61,263 nucleotides of DNA from Bacilli bacterium (GTDB lineage Bacteria > Bacillota_I > Bacilli_A > RFN20 > CAG-826): NCBI GenBank assembly GCA_017429285.1, contig JAFRPF010000037.1, forward strand, positions 1 to 61,263. Direction: 5' to 3'. Below the pieces are notes generated by a model that saw nothing but the letters and a program-made list of their open reading frames with translations, was not told the DNA's origin and made no database searches. The first letter of the stretch is position 1; the number at the start of each line of letters is the position of its first letter. Shown here piece after piece: positions 9,414-18,634 of the stretch. Position numbers and translations under genes: made by a program.

Positions 9414-9956
9414 ATGTTTGGTCTTAAAGTTTACGATGACATTGGTCAAGTCATTCAAGAGTACATCTCAAAGAGCTTAATTCCTAGTTGGGTTTCTTTT
9501 GTGGTGCAACTTGCGGCTTTTATCATTATGCTTGTCGTCGTCATCTTAGTGGCCTATAAGCCAGTTAAGAAAATGCTTACCAAACGAGCCGACTATGTCG
9601 AAAGTAATATTCGCGAATCTGAAATTGCTAAAGCAGAAGCGCTTCAAAACGCGACTTCATCTAAAGAAACTTTAATTGCTTCTAGAAAAGAAGCTGCCGA
9701 GATTGTTAACGCTGCGAAAGTAACAGCTATCAATAACCAAAAGCAAATCTTAGAAGAAACACAATTAGAAGTTAATAAGATGAAAGCTTTAGCGGAAGAA
9801 GACATTGAAAGAAGCAAAGAAGAAGCAAAAGAGGAAATCCGTAAGGAGATGGTCTCGATTGCGTTAAGTGCTTCCGAAGAAGTCTTGAAACGAGAAGTGA
9901 ATGAAAAAGACAACGCTCGTGTGGTCGCTAACTTTATTAAGGATCTAGATAATTAA
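9414..9956 (+). CDS. atpF: F1Fo ATP synthase subunit b
   Basis: 180 residues. One membrane helix at about 28-48 is followed by a long charged coiled coil rich in Glu, Lys and Ala, as expected for the peripheral stalk. The N-terminal stretch before the helix is a little longer than in E. coli. GGAGG lies upstream of the ATG and the gene sits 12 bases after atpE. Confidence 0.93.
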   Translation: MFGLKVYDDIGQVIQEYISKSLIPSWVSFVVQLAAFIIMLVVVILVAYKPVKKMLTKRADYVESNIRESEIAKAEALQNATSSKETLIASRKEAAEIVNAAKVTAINNQKQILEETQLEVNKMKALAEEDIERSKEEAKEEIRKEMVSIALSASEEVLKREVNEKDNARVVANFIKDLDN

Positions 9957-9958
9957 TT

Positions 9959-10486
9959 ATGGAAACTGTCTCTTCACGTTACGGTTTAGCTCTTTATTCC
10001 TTGGCTTTAGAAGAAAAGAAAGTTGAGGCCTTACAAAAGGAAGTTAAAGAGATTAGAAGTATTTTTAAAGAAAATACTGATTTTATCATGATCCTTGGTA
10101 GTTCATTCTTGTCGCTAAAAAAAAGACAAGAAATATTAGAAAAAACTTTAGTGAATGTAGATGAAAGAATCATCTCTTTAATTGAAGTGGTCATGGAAAA
10201 TAACCGTACTAGTGTTTTAATGGATATTTTTGATAGCTTTAATAGCTATTGCAACGAATATCTTGGAGTCAGTGAAGGCAAGATTATCTCCGCCTTTAAA
10301 TTAGAACAAACAGTTATTAGACAAATTGAAGAAAAAGTCTCAAAGATAGAGAAGCAGAAAGTGGAACTGAAAAATGATATCGACCCATCTTTAATCGGTG
10401 GAGTGAAAGTCGTTATTCATGATCATATTTATGATGGATCTATCAAACATCAAATCGAAACGATGAAAATCGACCTTTTGAAATAG
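9959..10486 (+). CDS. atpH: F1Fo ATP synthase subunit delta
   Basis: 175 residues, OSCP/delta family: N-terminal helical bundle starting with [14 protein letters not shown], and a C-terminal domain with the family's [11 protein letters not shown] signature near residue 140. It joins subunit b to the F1 head. It starts 2 bases after the atpF stop without its own clear Shine-Dalgarno, suggesting coupling. Confidence 0.93.
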   Translation: METVSSRYGLALYSLALEEKKVEALQKEVKEIRSIFKENTDFIMILGSSFLSLKKRQEILEKTLVNVDERIISLIEVVMENNRTSVLMDIFDSFNSYCNEYLGVSEGKIISAFKLEQTVIRQIEEKVSKIEKQKVELKNDIDPSLIGGVKVVIHDHIYDGSIKHQIETMKIDLLK

Positions 10487-10497
10487 GAGGAGCAAAT

Positions 10498-12009
10498 ATG
10501 AAAATTAACGCAAATGAAATTAGTGCTCTTATCAAAGAGCAAATTAAAAATTATCATGCGAAAATTGATTCTAACGATGTTGGAACAGTGGTCACCGTCG
10601 GTGATGGTATTGCTTTAATTTATGGTTTAGATAAAGCGATGCTTGGCGAATTATTAATTTTCCCACACGATGTTTATGGCATGGTAATGAACCTTGAGGA
10701 AGACCATGTTGGTGCCGTTCTTTTAGGCGACGATCGCCTCATTAAAGAGGGTGATGTTGTTAAAAGAACAAATCAAGTTATGGAAGTTCCTGTTGGTAAA
10801 AATATGCTCGGTAGAGTGGTCAATGCGTTAGGACAACCTATCGATGGTTTAGGCGAGATTAAAACTGATAAATATCGCCCTATAGAAAGAATTGCTCCTG
10901 GTGTTATTACTAGAAAAAGTGTCGATACACCTTTAGAAACCGGTATTACCGCGATTGATGCGATGACACCAATTGGACGTGGTCAAAGAGAATTAATTAT
11001 CGGCGACCGTCAAACTGGTAAAACAGCGATTGCTATTGATGCGATCATTAACCAAAAAGGTAAAGATGTCATCTGTATCTATGTAGCGATCGGACAAAAG
11101 AATTCAACAGTCGCTCAGATTGTTGATAAATTAAAAAGCTATGGAGCGATGGAATATACCATTGTGATGGCCGCGACCGCAAGTGAGCCTGCTCCTATGT
11201 TATATGTAGCCCCTTATGCAGGATGCGCTATTGCGGAAGAGATGATGAGCCAAGGCAAGGATGTTTTAATCGTCTATGACGATTTAAGTAAACATGCTGT
11301 TGCCTATAGAGCTTTATCATTATTACTTAAACGTTCTCCAGGTAGAGAAGCCTATCCTGGCGATGTCTTCTATCTCCATTCCCGTCTATTAGAAAGAGCT
11401 TGTAAATTAAGCGATGAATATGGTGGTGGTTCTATTACCGCTTTACCGATTGTTGAAACTCAATCAGGTGATATTTCCGCTTATATTCCCACAAACGTTA
11501 TTTCTATTACCGATGGGCAAATCTTTCTAACAACCGATTCATTTAATGCCGGTCAAAGACCCGCTATTGATAGTGGTTTATCTGTTTCCCGTGTTGGTGG
11601 AGCGGCGCAGTTTAAAGCTACTAAACAAGTCGCTAGAAGTTTAAAGATCGATTTAGCCTCTTTCTTAGAGATGAAATCATTCTCCCAATTTGGAAGTGAT
11701 TTAGATAAATCAACTTTAGCGATTTTAAAACATGGTGAAGTTTTATTAAGAGTTCTTAGACAAGAACAATACAAAGTTCGTTCCTTATCTAAACAAGTGT
11801 TTGAATTATTTGTCGCTAAAAACAAATTCTTAGATGAACTTCCAATTGAAGAAGTAAGACCATCATTAGATGAAGCTTTTGAATATGTTAATAATAATCA
11901 CAAAGACATCTTCAAGAGTATCGATGAAAAGAAAGAGATCAGTGAAGAAGTCGAAGCGAAATTAATGAAAGTAGTGAAAGAATTCTTCGAAATGAAAAAT
12001 TCCAAATAA
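10498..12009 (+). CDS. atpA: F1Fo ATP synthase subunit alpha
   Basis: 503 residues, normal family length. Walker [10 protein letters not shown] near residue 170 and the [11 protein letters not shown] beta-barrel start identify alpha; the alpha-beta signature near residue 365 ([14 protein letters not shown]) is present. Non-catalytic nucleotide-binding subunit of F1. AGGAGG precedes the ATG. Confidence 0.97.
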   Translation: MKINANEISALIKEQIKNYHAKIDSNDVGTVVTVGDGIALIYGLDKAMLGELLIFPHDVYGMVMNLEEDHVGAVLLGDDRLIKEGDVVKRTNQVMEVPVGKNMLGRVVNALGQPIDGLGEIKTDKYRPIERIAPGVITRKSVDTPLETGITAIDAMTPIGRGQRELIIGDRQTGKTAIAIDAIINQKGKDVICIYVAIGQKNSTVAQIVDKLKSYGAMEYTIVMAATASEPAPMLYVAPYAGCAIAEEMMSQGKDVLIVYDDLSKHAVAYRALSLLLKRSPGREAYPGDVFYLHSRLLERACKLSDEYGGGSITALPIVETQSGDISAYIPTNVISITDGQIFLTTDSFNAGQRPAIDSGLSVSRVGGAAQFKATKQVARSLKIDLASFLEMKSFSQFGSDLDKSTLAILKHGEVLLRVLRQEQYKVRSLSKQVFELFVAKNKFLDELPIEEVRPSLDEAFEYVNNNHKDIFKSIDEKKEISEEVEAKLMKVVKEFFEMKNSK

Positions 12010-12012
12010 TTT

Positions 12013-12855
12013 ATGTCTCAAGAAGTTATCAAAATTAAAAAGAGAATATCTTCTGTTAGTGGCGCTTTAAAAGTCACCAGTGCGATGAAACTTGTTTCCA
12101 CAGTTAAATTAAAGAAGTGGAAAAATAAGATGCTTAATAATCGTGACTACGCTGATGAACTCAAAGCGACTACAGATATTGTTTTATCTTTCGCTAATAA
12201 AGTCGAAAGTCCTTTTTCTAAGGTTAATGAGAACACCGATAAAAACCTATATGTGATCGTTAGTTCAACATTAGGTTTATGTGGTTCTTATAACAACAAT
12301 ATTTTCAAATTAGCGGATGCGACTTTAAAGGAAAAAGATGATGCAATAATTCTAGGTAATAAAGGCCTAATTCATTACGAAAATGGCACTTTTACAAAGA
12401 TTTTGGGCTTTGAAACATATAATTCTATAGAAAATACTTCCTTAATTAATACGCTTATAAATCTATTAATCAGTGAATATTTCAAAGGTAAATATCACGA
12501 GATACATTTGATATATTCTGAATACAAAAATTCTCTAGTTTTCGTTCCTAGAGATTTATTGATTCTGCCACTAAATAAAGTGGATACTGATAACGATGGA
12601 TTCGGCCCAATATTGGAACCTGATCCAAAATCATTAGTGGAAACATTAATGCCTATTTATTTAAAAACTATTGTATATAGCAAATTATTAGAAAGCGAAG
12701 TTTGTGAACAAGCCGCTAGATGTAACGCGATGGATAACGCCACAAATAACGCGAACGAATTATTAGATAATTTAAAGATCGAATTCAATAAAGCTAGACA
12801 AGGAGCTATTACTCAAGAAATCACTGAGATTGTCTCCGCTGCCAATGCTTTATAA
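12013..12855 (+). CDS. atpG: F1Fo ATP synthase subunit gamma
   Basis: 280 residues, the rotating central shaft. The N-terminal helix begins IKKRISSVSGALKVTSAMKLV and the C-terminal helix carries ARCNAMDNATNNA, both diagnostic of gamma. The middle Rossmann-like domain is divergent. It starts 3 bases after atpA without an obvious ribosome site of its own. Confidence 0.95.
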   Translation: MSQEVIKIKKRISSVSGALKVTSAMKLVSTVKLKKWKNKMLNNRDYADELKATTDIVLSFANKVESPFSKVNENTDKNLYVIVSSTLGLCGSYNNNIFKLADATLKEKDDAIILGNKGLIHYENGTFTKILGFETYNSIENTSLINTLINLLISEYFKGKYHEIHLIYSEYKNSLVFVPRDLLILPLNKVDTDNDGFGPILEPDPKSLVETLMPIYLKTIVYSKLLESEVCEQAARCNAMDNATNNANELLDNLKIEFNKARQGAITQEITEIVSAANAL

Positions 12856-14271
<1,416 letters not shown>

Positions 14272-14273
14272 TT

Positions 14274-14684
14274 ATGGCGGAAAAATTTAAATTAGTCATC
14301 TTAACACCATATGGACGTTACTTCGAAGGTGATGTTGATTTCATTTCGGTTAATTCTGAGAAATATTCTTTAGGTATTTTACCTCATCACTCACCTTTAA
14401 TATCTACGCTTTCAGTTTGTAAACTTACAATCAGGATTAATGATAAGGATAATTATTACGCAATTGGTGGTGGAGTTATCAATGTCGAAAAAGATAAAAC
14501 TACTCTTATTCTAAATTCTATTGAGAAGGATTCTGAGATCGATTTGAACCGCGCTCAAGAAAGTAAAAAGCGTGCTGAAGAGAGGTTAAATAATCCAAAG
14601 AATGGTGATGAGATTGATATTGCCAGAGCTAAATTATCTTTATTAAGAGCGATCAATAGAATCAATATCGGTTCTAAAGATTAG
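14274..14684 (+). CDS. atpC: F1Fo ATP synthase subunit epsilon
   Basis: 136 residues: N-terminal beta sandwich (LTPYGRYFEGDVDFI, GILPHHSPLIS) and a C-terminal helical hairpin that in homologues brakes ATP hydrolysis. Last gene of the atp operon. Its stop overlaps, tail to tail, the 3' end of the lipoprotein gene on the other strand by 11 bases. Confidence 0.95.
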   Translation: MAEKFKLVILTPYGRYFEGDVDFISVNSEKYSLGILPHHSPLISTLSVCKLTIRINDKDNYYAIGGGVINVEKDKTTLILNSIEKDSEIDLNRAQESKKRAEERLNNPKNGDEIDIARAKLSLLRAINRINIGSKD

Positions 14685-15462
14685 ATAACATTTCGTTAAC
14701 TAAATTACCATCGGTTAGATAATCGATGGTTTTTGTTACTTCATTTGATTTAACAAGTGCGCAAAAAGTTGTATTAGAAATATTTAAAGAAGTTTGAATT
14801 TTATCAAAATCTGATGCAAAACCTGATTTATTTAGTAGAATTACGTCTTTATTTAAATGTTTTGATTGTTTGTTTATGATGCTTTGATAAGCAATTTCTA
14901 AAGATTTTTGATTATCTAAATCGTAGCTATATATTAAATAGTCTTTCTTGCTACTAGTATAGGAAACATAGTCGTTATAATTATTAACCATATTAATCTT
15001 ACTAGAGATAAGATGCTTATCGATTGACCTTTTAAGTTGACTATAATTGTCTAGTGGTTCATCTGGTACATCATAGGTTAATGTCTTGTCTTTCACAAAT
15101 GAGACATGAGGGACATAATTATCTATAAAAACACCAGTATATTTTTTGGTTAAATCTTCTAGTTCTTCACTACCTAATACTTTACTCGCTTCTATACGGT
15201 AGATGATATTGCCTGTGGAAGAAGAATATTTTTCTAAAAGAGGTTCTAAATCTTCACAATGTCCACATGTTGAACTATAAAACTCAAATAAAAATTCTTG
15301 TCCGGATTCCACTAGATTGACAAATTGTTCTCTATCTAATTCAATGAACTGAAAACTTTTATTAAAAGATTTGATCGCTACTATTCCGTGAGCCTCATCT
15401 TTACAAGCGGATAAGGATGGAAGTAGGGCTACTATTAACAAAGGTAGAAATATTTTTTTCAT
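14674..15462 (-). CDS. Thioredoxin-fold lipoprotein
   Basis: 262 residues. A signal peptide ends in the lipobox LSAC (Cys20), so the protein should be lipid-anchored on the outer face of the membrane. The segment FEFYSSTCGHCEDLEPLLEK has a thioredoxin-type CGHC site near residue 67-70, the redox motif of protein disulfide isomerases. The C-terminal ~120 residues show a second, Cys-poor part (YLIYSYDLDN, FCALVKSNEVT) that may be another thioredoxin-like fold without active site. Target unknown. No CcdA or DsbB partner is next to it. It is divergent from ppa. Confidence 0.75.
   Translation of the reverse strand: MKKIFLPLLIVALLPSLSACKDEAHGIVAIKSFNKSFQFIELDREQFVNLVESGQEFLFEFYSSTCGHCEDLEPLLEKYSSSTGNIIYRIEASKVLGSEELEDLTKKYTGVFIDNYVPHVSFVKDKTLTYDVPDEPLDNYSQLKRSIDKHLISSKINMVNNYNDYVSYTSSKKDYLIYSYDLDNQKSLEIAYQSIINKQSKHLNKDVILLNKSGFASDFDKIQTSLNISNTTFCALVKSNEVTKTIDYLTDGNLVNEMLSNL
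14707..14734 (+). terminator. ATP synthase operon terminator, inside the convergent lipoprotein gene
   Basis: Stem ACCATCG (14707-14713) with CGATGGT (14724-14730) and a tail of five T. It lies 23 bases past the atpC stop, within the 3' coding part of the minus-strand gene. Confidence 0.75.
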
Positions 15463-15480
15463 GGTTTGAGTATAACATAA

Positions 15481-15500
15481 TTTCGTAATGAAATACGAAA
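15481..15500. promoter_or_regulatory. Inverted repeat between lipoprotein gene and ppa (candidate operator)
   Basis: Perfect 7+7 repeat TTTCGTA-6-TACGAAA in the 78-base gap between two divergent genes. It could be an operator acting on either promoter. The ppa ribosome site AGGAGG follows at 15528-15533. Confidence 0.4.
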
Positions 15501-15540
15501 CTCTTTTGTGATAAAGTATATATGATTAGGAGGCAAATGT

Positions 15541-16104
15541 ATGCATTGCTGGCATGATGTTAAACCCACTAGAATTACCCCTGAAGAATTTTTATCATTA
15601 ATTGAAATCTCTAAAGGTAGCAAAAATAAATATGAATTAGATAAAGAAACTGGCCATTTAATTCTCGACCGTGTTTTATTTACTTCTACCATATATCCAC
15701 AAAACTATGGATTTATTCCTAGAACTTTTGCTCGTGACTATGACCCGTTAGATGTTTTAGTTTTATGTAGCGAATCAATCCTACCAATGTCTTTTGTAAG
15801 ATGTTCTCCTATTGGTGTTCTCATTATGACTGATAACGGCTTACCAGATGAAAAAATTATCGCCGTTTGTAATGATGATCCTTTCTATAAAGATTTCAAA
15901 GATATCCATGATATCCCTGAACATGTTATGGCGGAAATTAAACACTTCTTTACTGTTTATAAATCTCTTGAAGGAAAATCAACCGCGGTTGATCAAGTAT
16001 ACGGTAGAGAAGAAGCAATTAAAGTTATTAAAGAATGTTTAGCCTCTTATAAGAGAAACATTCAACCGAAGGTTGTCGCGGAAAGAAAAGCGCGCGGTTA
16101 TTAA
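15541..16104 (+). CDS. ppa: Inorganic pyrophosphatase, family I
   Basis: 187 residues. The signature DYDPLDVLV near residues 70-78, with YELDKETGHL and YPQNYGFIP, identifies the soluble Mg2+-dependent enzyme that hydrolyses PPi to phosphate. Bacillus itself uses the unrelated family II enzyme. A cytosolic PPase competes for the same PPi as the PPi-PFK at 6820, so the two activities must be balanced. The stop shares one base with the start of trmL. Confidence 0.92.
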   Translation: MHCWHDVKPTRITPEEFLSLIEISKGSKNKYELDKETGHLILDRVLFTSTIYPQNYGFIPRTFARDYDPLDVLVLCSESILPMSFVRCSPIGVLIMTDNGLPDEKIIAVCNDDPFYKDFKDIHDIPEHVMAEIKHFFTVYKSLEGKSTAVDQVYGREEAIKVIKECLASYKRNIQPKVVAERKARGY

Positions 16105-16625
16105 TGATTAATATCGTTTTATATAGACCGGAAAAACCCCAGAATACGGGAAATATTATGAGAACCTGCGTGGCTATCCACGCGGTTTTACATATTATTG
16201 GGCCTTTAACATTTTCTATAGATTCTAAAGATCTTAAACGCGTCGGTATGGATTATATTGATGATTTAAAGATGTTTTATTATGAAGATTACGAGGCTTT
16301 TAATAAAAAACATAAAAATGACAATATTTATTACGTTACCCGTTATTCCGATAAAGTTTATTCAGAATTTGATTTATCTGATCAAATAAAAGATATCTAT
16401 GTGATGTTTGGAAGAGAATCTACTGGTATTCCTCATGATATCTTAAGAGAACATCAAGATAGAACCATGAGACTGCCGATGGTTCCGGAAGCCAGAAGCC
16501 TTAATCTCTCTAACTGTGTAGCGATAATATCTTATGAAATATTAAGACAACAAAAATTCCCAGGTTTATCAACTTCTGAGGCGATTAAAGGTGAAGATTT
16601 TCTTATTAAAGAAACTTTAAAGTAA
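16104..16625 (+). CDS. trmL: tRNA (cytidine/uridine-34-2'-O)-methyltransferase TrmL
   Basis: 173 residues, SPOUT fold. VLYRPEKPQNTGNIMRTC at the N-terminus, FGRESTGIP near residue 110, and the knot segment RLPMVPEARSLNLSN are the standard TrmL motifs for wobble-base 2'-O-methylation of tRNA-Leu. It is coupled to ppa (TAATG overlap). Its 3' end overlaps rqcH on the other strand by 9 bases. Confidence 0.93.
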   Translation: MINIVLYRPEKPQNTGNIMRTCVAIHAVLHIIGPLTFSIDSKDLKRVGMDYIDDLKMFYYEDYEAFNKKHKNDNIYYVTRYSDKVYSEFDLSDQIKDIYVMFGRESTGIPHDILREHQDRTMRLPMVPEARSLNLSNCVAIISYEILRQQKFPGLSTSEAIKGEDFLIKETLK

Positions 16626-17984
16626 TTTTTTAGTTTCTGGTCTAATTTTATTTATATTATAAGTGTTATAGGAAGTTAAGATGGCTTGGCCAAGAAAACT
16701 TCCTTTTTTCACATTTTTAATCTGGGTATATTGGACCTCACCACAATCTAAGTCGCTTAATATAAGCGCAATCTCTGAAGCCACTAATTGGGTTAGATTA
16801 TCTGGACTAGGGTGATGGATAATCACATGACTTCCATGTTTATCTTTAACATGAAAAAACCAATCAGTTTTATTAGCTTTTTTGAAAGTTAAATAATCAT
16901 TTTGTTTAGCGTTTTTTCCATAGGAAATCTTGATATTATTCACTGTGATTTCACCAGGTTTTGCTTCGATTTTCTTTTTATTATTTAATTTAAATTTATG
17001 TGGGAATAATAGATTCGCTAATTCTTCAATATCTTCCTCAGACATAAATTTAGTTTGGGCTAATGATAATTTGAGGTTATCTATTGTATCAAGCGTTTTA
17101 TCTATTTCGATTTGGCCCATTTCTATAGTTCGTTTCGCTTTTTTATATTTAGTGAAACACTTTTCGGCATTTTTGCTGATACTTAAATTAGGATCATAAC
17201 AATCAATTTCGTTTTCTTTTAAATAATTATTTAATTCTTCTTCATCATTTAAAAATGTGAGAAGCATGGTTCCATGATCTTTGTAATTTAAATATTTATG
17301 AGCGGTTTCGATGTCTTTATTTAAGATATCGATTTTGTGATTCAGGTTTTTAATACGTGATTTGATATGGTTATAGACTGGTTTATATCTTTCTTCTAAT
17401 CTTTTATTAACCGCTACAGAATAATATTCTTCCGCCTCTTTAACAAAAGAGTCATAGTTAAAATCTGATTCCATAATTGTATTTTTATTTTCTAACGGCT
17501 CATATTTAAAACCTTTAATGATTTTATGAGGCGAGGATAAATCAGTGTAATGAGTAGCGGCAATTATAGTATCATCTTCTCCTAAAAGGATAAGATTTGG
17601 ACGATGTGGAATTAATTCAAAAATAAGTTTTCTAATTTCTTTATCATAATGTTCATTCGTGTGCTTATATGTTAAAGAAACCACTCGATCACTATTGATA
17701 GTTTCTAAAGCTACAACTAAACCATCTTTTACTTCTTTTCTTAAGATATCTGAAAGAGCACCAACCTTAGTTCCGCATGGGTTATTAATTGGTATCAAAC
17801 AGATAAATGGATGACTTGGATTTAACGAAATTAATAGCTTTTCTTTTCGATAAGAAGAGAATGAAATGAATAAATCTTGCGAATTAATTAGGGTGATATT
17901 CGCAATATGACTATACATGATTTTTTCCGATATAATCGAAACTATCTTCTTTAAATCTTCACTTGAAAACTTGAGGTTATTCAT
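16617..17984 (-). CDS. rqcH: RqcH (NFACT family), ribosome quality control
   Basis: 455 residues against about 570 in B. subtilis. NFACT-N occupies about 1-175 and keeps the Asp-Arg pair (Asp99, Arg100 in NSDRVVSL) needed in B. subtilis RqcH to bind tRNA-Ala. A long coiled coil spans roughly 195-340 and the NFACT-R domain follows (DYLTFKKANKTDWFFHVK, GSHVIIHHP). The helix-hairpin-helix region that normally separates NFACT-N from the coiled coil seems missing, which accounts for the short length. RqcH adds C-terminal Ala tails to peptides stalled on 50S subunits. Convergent with trmL, divergent from gmk. Confidence 0.88.
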   Translation of the reverse strand: MNNLKFSSEDLKKIVSIISEKIMYSHIANITLINSQDLFISFSSYRKEKLLISLNPSHPFICLIPINNPCGTKVGALSDILRKEVKDGLVVALETINSDRVVSLTYKHTNEHYDKEIRKLIFELIPHRPNLILLGEDDTIIAATHYTDLSSPHKIIKGFKYEPLENKNTIMESDFNYDSFVKEAEEYYSVAVNKRLEERYKPVYNHIKSRIKNLNHKIDILNKDIETAHKYLNYKDHGTMLLTFLNDEEELNNYLKENEIDCYDPNLSISKNAEKCFTKYKKAKRTIEMGQIEIDKTLDTIDNLKLSLAQTKFMSEEDIEELANLLFPHKFKLNNKKKIEAKPGEITVNNIKISYGKNAKQNDYLTFKKANKTDWFFHVKDKHGSHVIIHHPSPDNLTQLVASEIALILSDLDCGEVQYTQIKNVKKGSFLGQAILTSYNTYNINKIRPETKKLL

Positions 17985-18006
17985 GGTCCTATTTTAACAT
18001 AAATGC

Positions 18007-18036
18007 TTGACCTATATATAAATATTTATTTATAAT
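18007..18036 (+). promoter_or_regulatory. gmk promoter, apparently giving a leaderless mRNA
   Basis: -35 TTGACC (18007-18012), 18-base spacer, consensus -10 TATAAT (18031-18036). Transcription would begin near 18043, only about two bases before the ATG at 18045. No Shine-Dalgarno is present. Confidence 0.7.
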
Positions 18037-18044
18037 TCTACCAA

Positions 18045-18620
18045 ATGAAAAAAGGATTGCTCATTATTTTAAGTGGACCATCAGGCGTAGGTAAGAACTG
18101 TGTCAGACAAGAAATCATGAAAGACAACAAGCTTAACCTCGTCTATTCAATCTCTATGACAACACGTGAAAAGCGTGATCGTGAAGTTGATGGAAAAGAT
18201 TATTATTTTGTTAGCGATGAAGAATTTGAAAAGAATATCAAAGCCGGTAATTTCTTAGAATGGGCAAACTTTGTAGGTCATAAATATGGCACTCCAAAAG
18301 ATCGAGTGGAAGAATTAAGAAACCAAGGAAAAAACGTTTTCTTAGAAATCGAAATCAATGGTGCTAGACAAGTTATGGAAAGCGTCAAAGATGATCGAGT
18401 AATATCCATCTTCTTAATGCCACCATCTTTCAAGGCCTTAGAAAACCGAATTAGAAAAAGACAAACTGAATCAGAAGAAGTGATTCAAGAAAGACTTCAA
18501 AAAGGTCTTAAAGAGATGACGATGACTGATAATTACGATCACATTGTGATCAATGATAAAATCACTAATGCCGCTCAAGAGATTGTTGATCTCATCAAAG
18601 CGAAGTTAAAGAAAAGATAG
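18045..18620 (+). CDS. gmk: Guanylate kinase
   Basis: 191 residues, converts GMP to GDP with ATP. LSGPSGVGKN (P-loop at 11-18), SMTTREKRDREVDGKDYYFV and GNFLEW are family hallmarks. The P-loop residue after Lys is Asn18 instead of the usual Ser/Thr/Gly. Family alignment fixes the start at 18045, and the promoter is so close that the mRNA should be leaderless. gmk and priA are neighbours, as in Bacillus, but rpoZ and coaBC, which usually lie between them, are absent. Confidence 0.93.
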   Translation: MKKGLLIILSGPSGVGKNCVRQEIMKDNKLNLVYSISMTTREKRDREVDGKDYYFVSDEEFEKNIKAGNFLEWANFVGHKYGTPKDRVEELRNQGKNVFLEIEINGARQVMESVKDDRVISIFLMPPSFKALENRIRKRQTESEEVIQERLQKGLKEMTMTDNYDHIVINDKITNAAQEIVDLIKAKLKKR

Positions 18621-18634
18621 ACGGTAGTTGAATA

